From an uncultured Clostridium sp. (GTDB lineage Bacteria; Bacillota; Clostridia; TANB77; CAG-508): DNA of 21,220 nucleotides. The first letter of the stretch is position 1. Every line of letters begins with the position of its first letter. The position numbers were made by a program, and so were the translations under genes. The notes under the pieces are model-generated. The model was not told the DNA's origin and searched no databases. It was given only the letters and a program-made list of their open reading frames with translations. Below are positions 7,842 through 14,154 of this stretch, piece after piece. The DNA lies in the NCBI GenBank assembly GCA_902492105.1, contig CABUKD010000032.1:1-21220 (forward strand), in the 5' to 3' direction.

Positions 7842-8796
7842 TTGCAGTTTCCTCCTCTTGTTTTGATTCTTTTACTTCCATAATCTTATTAATAATTAAT
7901 CTTTCTATAATCATTAAAACATTACTAATTAGCCAATATAGTGCTAATCCAAGTGGTGCAATTACTGCGATCATAACAGACATAATTGGCATCATATACA
8001 TCATACTCTTGTTCATTGCTTGCATTTGTTCCATTGGATCTGGTTCTTCTTCTTTTCCTTCTGCATTTTGAACTATAATGTCTTTTTTCTTCTTTTTATT
8101 TTGTGTCATAGTTGTAATTTTAATAGAAATGACAGAAGTAATAACATAAAGACCAGGTATAATATATACTTTCCAATCATTTAAGCTTTGTGTTGGTACT
8201 TTACTTAAGTCTAAGCCCAAAAATTCCATATTTAATCTTAATTTGTTATATTCCTCTCTTTGTGCTTCTAGTTCTTCCCTATTTTCTACATTTTCTTGTG
8301 CTAATTGATTATTTAAATCTTGATATCTTGTTTCTACATAGTCTAATAAAGCAATTTGTTTATAATTGTTATTTTGTCCATATCCACTCTCTGTCATTTC
8401 TGCAGTATATTTTTCTACTAATTGTGCTTGTTCTTCCTTATTCATTCTTGGCATATAAGTAAGTGGTTGACTAACTAAGAAAAATACAGATAAAATAATA
8501 ATTAATTGTAAAATAGAACTTAAACATCCACTAAAAGGACTCATTTTTTCTCTTTTATATAGTTCAATGGTCTCTTGATTTAATTTTTCTGGATTGTTTT
8601 TATATTTTTTTTGAATATCAGCCATTTCCTTTTGCAATTTTGCTGATTTTTTTAATGATTGTTGTTGTTTAATCGTAATTGGTATTAAAATAATTCTTAA
8701 AATAATAGAAAACACAATGATAGCTATACCATAATTATTGAAAAAATTATATAACCAATTTAATAAATAGCCAAATATTTCTGATATAAATCCCAT
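7834..8796 (-). CDS. yidC: Membrane protein insertase YidC/SpoIIIJ (Oxa1 family)
   Basis: YidC inserts and folds inner-membrane proteins, alone or with SecYEG. The 320-aa protein has the Gram-positive layout: a first membrane segment at about 22-40 with the conserved hydrophilic-groove arginine (R34 in IILRIILIPI), a cytoplasmic charged loop (about 43-88), further membrane segments near 93-113, 208-230 and a C-terminal hairpin around 268-305, then a charged tail (KESKQEEE). The segment at about 120-200 is a long polar loop. I see no lipoprotein cysteine or cleavable signal, unlike Bacillus SpoIIIJ. The ATG has GGGAGGAA 4 bases upstream. It is 11 bp behind yidD and overlaps khpB. Confidence 0.95.
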   Translation of the reverse strand: MGFISEIFGYLLNWLYNFFNNYGIAIIVFSIILRIILIPITIKQQQSLKKSAKLQKEMADIQKKYKNNPEKLNQETIELYKREKMSPFSGCLSSILQLIIILSVFFLVSQPLTYMPRMNKEEQAQLVEKYTAEMTESGYGQNNNYKQIALLDYVETRYQDLNNQLAQENVENREELEAQREEYNKLRLNMEFLGLDLSKVPTQSLNDWKVYIIPGLYVITSVISIKITTMTQNKKKKKDIIVQNAEGKEEEPDPMEQMQAMNKSMMYMMPIMSVMIAVIAPLGLALYWLISNVLMIIERLIINKIMEVKESKQEEETANG

Positions 8797-8807
8797 GGAT
8801 TTCCTCC

Positions 8808-9026
8808 CTATTTTAAAGGATCATATCCTCCTTTTGAAAAAGGATGACACCTTATTAATCGTTTTAGTCCTAAATAGATTCCCTTAATACAACCATATTT
8901 TTGAATGGCTTGCATCATATAATTTGAGCAACTTGGATAAAATTTACAATGGATTCCGAAAAAACTAAAAATAGGAGAAATCCATTTTTGATATCCCTTC
9001 AATAAGAAAATAAAAATTTTTTTCAT
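8808..9026 (-). CDS. yidD: Membrane protein insertion efficiency factor YidD
   Basis: YidD is a small membrane-associated protein that assists YidC-dependent insertion. The 72-aa sequence has all family marks: an amphipathic N-terminus, C27-KFYPSC33 followed by SNYMMQAIQKYG, and the C-terminal C60-HPFSKGGYDP block. Only 5 bp separate it from rnpA and 11 bp from yidC, and its own ribosome binding site is weak, which suggests translational coupling to rnpA. Confidence 0.96.
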   Translation of the reverse strand: MKKIFIFLLKGYQKWISPIFSFFGIHCKFYPSCSNYMMQAIQKYGCIKGIYLGLKRLIRCHPFSKGGYDPLK

Positions 9027-9031
9027 TTACT

Positions 9032-9376
9032 TTATTTTTCTAAAACTCCTGCTTTTTTAAAAAGTTTTTCCATATCTTTTTGAATAATATGAAAATTTGC
9101 TTCTTTAATTGGTTCTTTTTTATTCCATAAAAAAACAATATCATATCCTTGCTTTAAGTCATTTTGAAGTAATCGATAATTTTCTCTAATTTTTCTTTTA
9201 ATCCAATTTCTTTGCACTGCATGACACATTTTTTTAGAAATAGCAATTCCAAAAAAATTTACCTCTTCCCTATTTTTTAAAATGTAAATAATAATTTGTT
9301 CACCAATATAAAATTTACCTTTTTTTAAAACATTTTGGAATTGATAATTTTTCTTTAATGTTTTCATTTTTCTCAT
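9032..9376 (-). CDS. rnpA: Ribonuclease P protein component RnpA
   Basis: RnpA is the protein subunit of RNase P, which binds the catalytic RNA and the 5' leader of precursor tRNAs. The family core is seen: LKKNYQFQNVLKKG (7-20), SKKMCHAVQRNWIKRKIRE (48-65) with the RNR-type motif Q55-R-N-W-I-K-R61, then YDIVFLW. The open frame extends back to a GTG at 9406, but that codon lies in the right arm of the hairpin at 9397-9426. The ATG at 9376 (114 aa), with GAGTGA about 8 bases upstream, gives the usual family N-terminus; an ATG at 9367 is also possible. The gene lies between rpmH and yidD. Confidence 0.94.
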   Translation of the reverse strand: MRKMKTLKKNYQFQNVLKKGKFYIGEQIIIYILKNREEVNFFGIAISKKMCHAVQRNWIKRKIRENYRLLQNDLKQGYDIVFLWNKKEPIKEANFHIIQKDMEKLFKKAGVLEK

Positions 9377-9396
9377 TTTTTTATCACTCAATTCAA

Positions 9397-9426
9397 AAAA
9401 GGTCACTTTTCTTTACGTGACCTTTT
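9397..9426 (-). terminator. Terminator or attenuator between rpmH and rnpA
   Basis: Read on the minus strand, AAAAGGTCAC (9417-9426) pairs with GTGACCTTTT (9397-9406), a 10-bp stem with a 10-base loop, ending in six U. It starts 4 bp after the rpmH stop. A partial terminator here would let L34 be made in excess over RnpA. Confidence 0.75.
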
Positions 9427-9429
9427 GTT

Positions 9430-9564
9430 TTACGCACTTAGTTTTTTTCTTCCTTTTGCACGTCTAGCTTTTAATACATTTCTTCCTGATTTTGTTTTCA
9501 TTCTTTTCATGAAACCATGTTCTTTTTGTTCTTGTCTTTTTTTAGGTTGATATGTTCTTTTCAT
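9430..9564 (-). CDS. rpmH: 50S ribosomal protein L34
   Basis: L34 is a small, strongly basic protein of the large ribosomal subunit. The 44-aa product begins MKRTYQPKKRQEQKEHGF, continues with RMKTKSGRNVLKARRAKGRKKL and ends SA, matching L34 closely. An AGGAGGTG box lies 12 bases before the ATG. It is first in the rpmH-rnpA-yidD-yidC-khpB operon, is preceded by a consensus promoter at 9702-9731 with a leader of about 130 nt, and diverges from dnaA, the standard arrangement at bacterial origins. Confidence 0.98.
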   Translation of the reverse strand: MKRTYQPKKRQEQKEHGFMKRMKTKSGRNVLKARRAKGRKKLSA

Positions 9565-9701
9565 TTTTTAATAGCACCTCCTATATTTTGTTCTATCAAA
9601 ACCACTAATGTATTTTAGTAACTAAAAATAAATGGTTATTGTTTTTTATAAATCAAGTTAAAAATTTTTGTCTATTGAAAACAGACAAAATCACTTTGAA
9701 T

Positions 9702-9731
9702 ATTATACACCAACATTAGTAGTTATGTCAA
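9702..9731 (-). promoter_or_regulatory. rpmH operon promoter
   Basis: On the minus strand a perfect TTGACA (9726-9731) and a perfect TATAAT (9702-9707) are separated by 18 bp. The start would be near 9695, leaving a leader of about 130 nt before rpmH. The leader contains a TTTTGTCT/AGACAAAA hairpin (9666-9690) and a second stem at about 9600-9637. Confidence 0.85.
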
Positions 9732-9769
9732 TATTTATAAATAATTTTCGTATTTTATTTTTTATAGTA

Positions 9770-9799
9770 TTGACTTCCCTTTTCTCTTTTTGATATGAT
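9770..9799 (+). promoter_or_regulatory. dnaA promoter
   Basis: TTGACT (9770-9775) and TATGAT (9794-9799) are separated by 18 bp. Transcription would start near 9806, giving a leader of about 190 nt that runs over four DnaA boxes. This allows autoregulation by DnaA. It diverges from the rpmH promoter 38 bp away. Confidence 0.7.
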
Positions 9800-9829
9800 A
9801 TGAAATTATAGGGGAATAATGTCTTAAAG

Positions 9830-9936
9830 TTATGCACAAAGTTTTAATAATTATGTCAATTATTGTAGTTATTTGTCTATTTATAAACATTTATGGGGTT
9901 TACTTATCCACAAACTGTGGATAACTTTGTGGATAA
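9830..9936. other. oriC: oriC part 1: DnaA boxes upstream of dnaA
   Basis: Four boxes match TTATNCACA exactly: TTATGCACA at 9830-9838 (+), TTATCCACA at 9904-9912 (+), and TGTGGATAA at 9916-9924 and 9928-9936 (both minus). The last three are packed within 33 bp and the first pair forms a palindrome. They lie in the dnaA leader. This corresponds to the upstream half of a bipartite origin as in Bacillus subtilis. Confidence 0.88.
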
Positions 9937-9997
9937 CTTTATGTAATCATTCATAAAATCTTATTATCATATATTCTTGGAAGGATTGAGATGCACA

Positions 9998-11326
9998 ATG
10001 CAGAGAGCACAAATTAACGAACTACTTACAAAAGCAAAAGAATTATTAAAGGGAGAAGTAACAGGAATTTCATATAATACATGGATTAAGGATTTAGAAA
10101 TTGCATCTATAGACAACAATGAAATTATTTTATTAGCACAAAATCCTGTGCATTTAGACATGTTAGAATCTAGATATTTAGATTTAATTCAAAATACTTT
10201 TCGTTTTATTACAAATGTAGATTATAACATAAAAATTGTATTAGAAGATGATAAAAAGAGTGGGGAAGAAATAGTTATAAAAGATTTACCAGCTACTTAT
10301 TCTAATTCTAATTTGAATCCAAAATATACCTTTGATAGTTTTGTAGTAGGGGATAACAATCGTTTTGCACATGCTGCAGCTTTGGCTGTTGCAGAAGCTC
10401 CTGCTAAAGCTTACAATCCTTTATTTTTGTATGGTGGAGTAGGACTTGGAAAAACCCATTTAATGCATGCTATTGGCAATGAAATCTTAAAAAATAATAA
10501 AAATGCTAATATTTTATATGTTACTTCTGAACGATTTACCAATCATTTAATCAATGCCATTAAAGATGGGAAAAATGAAGCCTTCCGTAACAAATATAGA
10601 AATATAGATGTTTTATTAATTGATGATATTCAGTTTATTGCTGGAAAAGAAAGAATTCAAGAAGAGTTTTTCCATACTTTTAATTCTCTTCATGAAGAAG
10701 GAAAACAAATTATTTTATCTAGTGATAGACCACCAAAAGATATTCAACTATTAGAAGATCGTTTAAGAACTCGTTTTGAGTGGGGACTAATTGCAGATAT
10801 TTCTAATGCAGATTATGAAACCCGTATGGCAATTTTAAAAAAGAAAGCACAATTAGATCACATTATTATTGAAGATGAAATTCTTTCTAATATTGCAACT
10901 AAAGTAGATTCTAATATTAGAGAATTGGAAGGAACTTTAAATAAATTAATTGCATTATCTTCTTTAGAAAATAAACCAATTAGTATTGAACTTTCTAATA
11001 GAGCAATCTCAGATATTGTATCACATAAAGATAAAGTTCTTTCTGCTGAGTATATTCAAGAAGTAGTAGCAAAATATTTTAATGTAACAGTGGAAGACTT
11101 AAAAGGTTCTAAAAGATCATCTGATATTGTATTTCCTAGACAAATTGCAATGTATTTTTGTAGAGATGTAGCAGGAATTTCAACACCTAAAATTGGACTT
11201 GCCTTTGGAAAAAGAGATCATTCTACAGTAATGCATGCATGTAATAAAATTGCAAAAGATTTAAGGGAAAATACCAATACAAAATTAATTGTGGAAACTG
11301 TGCAAAACTCTCTTTTTTCAGAATAA
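9998..11326 (+). CDS. dnaA: Chromosomal replication initiator protein DnaA
   Basis: DnaA is the AAA+ initiator that binds DnaA boxes and melts oriC. With the ATG at 9998 it has 442 aa. Domain I (1-82) includes the TWIKDLEI and ESRYLDLI blocks. A short, poorly conserved domain II linker follows (about 83-105). Domain III has Walker A GGVGLGKT (146-153), Walker B LLIDD (206-210), sensor I SSDRPP (241-246) and the arginine-finger region LEDRLRTRFEWG. Domain IV ends with the box-recognition motif DHSTVMHA (407-414). The frame is open back to TTG 9977, but that would place the GGAAGG ribosome binding site inside the gene. The site is 13 bases from ATG 9998, rather far, which may reduce translation. 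Confidence 0.97.
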   Translation: MQRAQINELLTKAKELLKGEVTGISYNTWIKDLEIASIDNNEIILLAQNPVHLDMLESRYLDLIQNTFRFITNVDYNIKIVLEDDKKSGEEIVIKDLPATYSNSNLNPKYTFDSFVVGDNNRFAHAAALAVAEAPAKAYNPLFLYGGVGLGKTHLMHAIGNEILKNNKNANILYVTSERFTNHLINAIKDGKNEAFRNKYRNIDVLLIDDIQFIAGKERIQEEFFHTFNSLHEEGKQIILSSDRPPKDIQLLEDRLRTRFEWGLIADISNADYETRMAILKKKAQLDHIIIEDEILSNIATKVDSNIRELEGTLNKLIALSSLENKPISIELSNRAISDIVSHKDKVLSAEYIQEVVAKYFNVTVEDLKGSKRSSDIVFPRQIAMYFCRDVAGISTPKIGLAFGKRDHSTVMHACNKIAKDLRENTNTKLIVETVQNSLFSE

Positions 11327-11337
11327 GCTTTTTATTT

Positions 11338-11371
11338 AAACAAAAACGAAACTTTTTTAAAATTTTTGTTT
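11338..11371 (+). terminator. Hairpin after dnaA
   Basis: AAACAAAAA (11338-11346) and TTTTTGTTT (11363-11371) form a 9-bp stem 11 bp past the dnaA stop. A competing pairing exists between AAACGAA (11344-11350) and TTCGTTT (11381-11387). No U-run follows, so termination is uncertain and read-through to dnaN is possible. Confidence 0.35.
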
Positions 11372-11430
11372 GAAAAAATATTCGTTTGGAAAAAGGAAGT
11401 CAAATTCTTCTTACGGAAAGCGTACATTAG

Positions 11431-11640
11431 ATATCCACAACAACCTGTGAATTACTTGTTGATAACTTGTTGATAACTTATTTTCCACAATCAAAAATGG
11501 AAACTGTAGATAACTTTTTTACTTATCCACAAAATTGTCCACATAAATTTCCTTAGGGAACAAAGGATTAAAAGTAGTTTTCCACAAAATCCACAACACC
11601 TACTATTACTACTACTATAATTATTATTTATTATATATAT
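11431..11640. other. oriC: oriC part 2: DnaA-box cluster, DnaA-trios and unwinding element
   Basis: Boxes and near-boxes: ATATCCACA 11431, TGTTGATAA 11457 and 11468 (minus), TTTTCCACA 11481, TGTAGATAA 11505 (minus), TTATCCACA 11523 (exact), TTGTCCACA 11535, TTTTCCACA 11578 and AAATCCACA 11587. The last two abut and are followed by a short C-containing spacer, then the triplets CTA CTA TTA CTA CTA CTA (11600-11617). On the other strand these are 3'-GAT-5' DnaA-trios. From 11618 to 11640 only A and T occur. This matches the basal unwinding system described for Bacillus subtilis and marks where the duplex should open. Confidence 0.9.
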
Positions 11641-11659
11641 AAAGGAGCGAAAAAACAAA

Positions 11660-12778
11660 ATGAAAATTGTTTGTGAAAAGGATACAATCCTTAAAGCTAT
11701 TAATTCCGTAACAAAAGCTGTTGCTAGTAAAACAACAATGCCTATATTAGAAGGTATTTTAATTCAAACAAATGATAAAGAAGTAAAATTTACAACCTAT
11801 GATTTAGAAATAGGAATCGAATATATTATGAATTGTGAAGTTCTAGAACAAGGAGCTACAGTTGTTAATGCTATTATGTTTAGTGAAATTATTCGTAAAC
11901 TTCCAGATTCTGAAATTCATATTGCTATTAATGAAAATAATTTATTAGTAATAGAATGTGAAGGTTCTTTATATAAACTTGCAACCATGAATCCAGATGA
12001 ATTTCCTGAACTTCCTAAGATTGATATAGAACATTCTATAGAAATAGAACAAAATACATTAAAAGATATGGTGAGAAAAACAATTTTTGCTGTAAGTACA
12101 GAAGAAAATAGACCAATTTTTACAGGATGCTTATTTGAAATTAGAAATAATAAATTAAATGTAGTTGCTGTAGACGGATTTAGACTTGCTTGGAAAAGCA
12201 AATTTTTGCAAGCACAAGTAAATGATTTTTCAGCAGTTATTCCAGGAAGAACTTTAAATGAAATTAATAAAATTTTAACAGATTCCTTTGATACCATTAA
12301 AATTGGTGTTTCTAAAAACCAAGCTTTATTTGAAATGGAAAATTGTAAAATTGTTACTCGTTTATTAGATGGAGAATTTTTAAATTATGCAAGCGTTATT
12401 CCAGAAACTTGGGAAACACGAATTAGAGTAGATAAAAATGCAATTCAAAATTGTTTTGAAAGAGTTAGCTTAATTTCTGCATCTAGTATAGAAAAAGAAA
12501 AGAAATATCCTGTAAAAGTAAATGTGGAAATAGGAAAAGTAATTATTTCTTGTACTAACCAAACAGGTGATGCAAAAGAAGAGATGTTTGTAGAAACAGA
12601 AGGACAAAATCTAGAAGCAGGATTTAATCCAAAATACTTTTTAGATGCACTTCGTGCCATAGATGATCCAGAAGTATTTATTGATTTTGGATCTAGCATT
12701 TCTCCATGTATTATAAGACCAACAGAAGAAAATGGGGATTATATTTATATGGTACTTCCTATTAGAATGAAGGAGTAG
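11660..12778 (+). CDS. dnaN: DNA polymerase III sliding clamp (beta subunit)
   Basis: DnaN forms the ring-shaped homodimer that tethers DNA polymerase III to DNA and serves as hub for repair and replication proteins. The 372-aa length fits three clamp domains of about 120 aa. Recognisable stretches are the N-terminal start MKIVCEKDTILKAINSV, TTMPILEGILI (about 26-36), RPIFTGCLFEI and AVDGFRLAWK in domain 2, and the C-terminal VLPIRM. AAAGGAG sits 12 bases upstream of the ATG, directly against the unwinding element of the origin. recF follows after 47 bp; the S4-domain gene (yaaA/rlbA) that often lies in between is absent. Confidence 0.98.
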   Translation: MKIVCEKDTILKAINSVTKAVASKTTMPILEGILIQTNDKEVKFTTYDLEIGIEYIMNCEVLEQGATVVNAIMFSEIIRKLPDSEIHIAINENNLLVIECEGSLYKLATMNPDEFPELPKIDIEHSIEIEQNTLKDMVRKTIFAVSTEENRPIFTGCLFEIRNNKLNVVAVDGFRLAWKSKFLQAQVNDFSAVIPGRTLNEINKILTDSFDTIKIGVSKNQALFEMENCKIVTRLLDGEFLNYASVIPETWETRIRVDKNAIQNCFERVSLISASSIEKEKKYPVKVNVEIGKVIISCTNQTGDAKEEMFVETEGQNLEAGFNPKYFLDALRAIDDPEVFIDFGSSISPCIIRPTEENGDYIYMVLPIRMKE

Positions 12779-12825
12779 GAAAAGCAATAAGCTATATCAT
12801 GAAAAAAAGAAAAAAGGTATCTTAA

Positions 12826-13902
12826 ATGCAAATAAATCAAATTAGTTTAACAAATTTTCGTAATTATAATGAACAACAAATAATTTTAAATCCACATATT
12901 AATGTATTTTATGGAAATAATGCACAAGGAAAGACAAATATTTTAGAAGCTATCTTTTTATGTGGATTTGGAAAATCATTTCGTACTTCTAAAGAAAAAG
13001 AAATGATAGGGCTTGGAAAAGAATATACACAAGTGGAATTACAATATCAAAAATCTGATAGAAGTGGAAAAATAAAAATACAATTAGCTAATAAAAAACA
13101 GATAGAAGTAAATGGAGTAAAAATTAAAAAATTAAGTGAATTAGTAGGAAATTTAAATTTAGTGATTTTTACTCCAGATGATATTCAAATATTAAAAAAT
13201 GGTCCGGCAGAAAGAAGAAGATTTTTAGACATGATGATAGGGCAATTAAGACCAAATTATGTTTATACTTTAAATTTATATTTAAAAACATTGGAACAAA
13301 GAAATAATTATTTAAGGCAAATAAAAGAAGAAAAAAAGGCAGAAGAAATGTTAGAAATTTGGGATGAAAAATTAGCTGAATATGCCGTAATTATTTGGAA
13401 ATACAGAAATGAATTTATAGAGAAATTAAAACAAAAAATAAAAGTAATTCATAAGCAAATAACAAATGAAAAAGAAGAACTAAAAATAGAATATCTTTCA
13501 GAATGTGAAAATAAAGAAAACTATTTAAGTTTATTAAAACAAAGAAGGAAATTAGATATTATCAAAGGTTTTACTACAAAAGGTATTCACCGTGATGATT
13601 TTAAAGCTTTGATTAATGAAAAAGAAGTAGGAATTTATGGTTCGCAAGGACAACATAGAACATCTATCCTTACTTTAAAATTAGCAGAATTATATGTAAT
13701 TTATGATGAAATAGGGGAATATCCCATTTTATTATTAGATGATTTTATGTCAGAATTAGATGAAAATAGGAGAAAAAGTTTTTTACAATATATTAAAGAT
13801 ACACAGGTCATTATTACTTGTACAGATAAAATGGAGTTAGAAGAGTTGGATTTAGGAAAAGATTATCAGATATATCAGGTTCAAGAAGGAAAAATATTAT
13901 GA
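12826..13902 (+). CDS. recF: DNA replication and repair protein RecF
   Basis: RecF is an SMC/ABC-like ATPase that, with RecO and RecR, loads RecA at single-strand gaps. The 358-aa protein shows the N-terminal strand block ISLTNFRNY, Walker A GNNAQGKT (30-37), then FGKSFRTSKEKE. The ABC signature region is GSQGQHRTSILTLKLAE and the Walker B LLLDDFMSELDENRR lies near the C-terminus. The central part (about 150-230) is Lys/Glu-rich and helical. Start: AAAAAGG lies 8 bases before ATG 12826. The 47-bp gap after dnaN suggests co-transcription. A minus-strand small-RNA-like unit ends 12 bp behind its stop codon. Confidence 0.97.
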   Translation: MQINQISLTNFRNYNEQQIILNPHINVFYGNNAQGKTNILEAIFLCGFGKSFRTSKEKEMIGLGKEYTQVELQYQKSDRSGKIKIQLANKKQIEVNGVKIKKLSELVGNLNLVIFTPDDIQILKNGPAERRRFLDMMIGQLRPNYVYTLNLYLKTLEQRNNYLRQIKEEKKAEEMLEIWDEKLAEYAVIIWKYRNEFIEKLKQKIKVIHKQITNEKEELKIEYLSECENKENYLSLLKQRRKLDIIKGFTTKGIHRDDFKALINEKEVGIYGSQGQHRTSILTLKLAELYVIYDEIGEYPILLLDDFMSELDENRRKSFLQYIKDTQVIITCTDKMELEELDLGKDYQIYQVQEGKIL

Positions 13903-13913
13903 GAAGATAATCA

Positions 13914-14005
13914 ACAAAAAAAACACATCTGTAAACTTTCTCGAGTTAGATGTGTTTATAAACATTTATACTTGGCAAACCACGTTTGTGGTTTCTCCAT
14001 TTCCT
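13914..14005 (-). ncRNA. Candidate small RNA between recF and gyrB
   Basis: On the minus strand a promoter (14012-14039) is followed by about 90 bases. These contain a hairpin AAACCAC/GTGGTTT (13977-13994, 4-base loop), a short TATAAA/TTTATA palindrome, and a terminator stem AAACACATCT/AGATGTGTTT (13921-13957, 17-base loop) ending in eight U (A-run 13916-13923). Promoter, compact stems and a classic terminator make a complete transcription unit. A 14-codon frame (MEKPQTWFAKYKCL) lies inside, with only a weak ribosome site. No known RNA family was recognised. The terminator stem may also stop recF transcripts. Confidence 0.5.
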
Positions 14006-14011
14006 ATTTTT

Positions 14012-14039
14012 ATTATAACACGAAAATAAAAAAAGTCAA
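14012..14039 (-). promoter_or_regulatory. Promoter of the candidate small RNA
   Basis: On the minus strand TTGACT (14034-14039) and a perfect TATAAT (14012-14017) are separated by 16 bp, with an extended TG one base before the -10. The start would be near 14005. It diverges from the gyrB promoter, 31 bp away. Confidence 0.65.
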
Positions 14040-14070
14040 ATAAAAAATATAATATAAGTAAAAAAAACAT

Positions 14071-14100
14071 TTGCAAAATTAAGTTATTTAGTGTTATGAT
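14071..14100 (+). promoter_or_regulatory. gyrB promoter
   Basis: TTGCAA (14071-14076) and TATGAT (14095-14100) are separated by 18 bp. A GGAGG ribosome binding site follows 8 bases before the gyrB ATG at 14155, giving a leader of about 50 nt. Confidence 0.6.
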
Positions 14101-14154
14101 AATAAAGGACAAAAGAAAAGTAAAATAAAGCATAATAATTTTGGAGGTTACAAA

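Noticed and set aside
9377..9406. N-terminal extension of RnpA from GTG 9406
   Set aside because: The codon lies within the terminator-like stem after rpmH and the added residues do not resemble RnpA.
9977..9997. N-terminal extension of DnaA from TTG 9977
   Set aside because: It would place the ribosome binding site inside the gene; the family N-terminus begins at the ATG at 9998.
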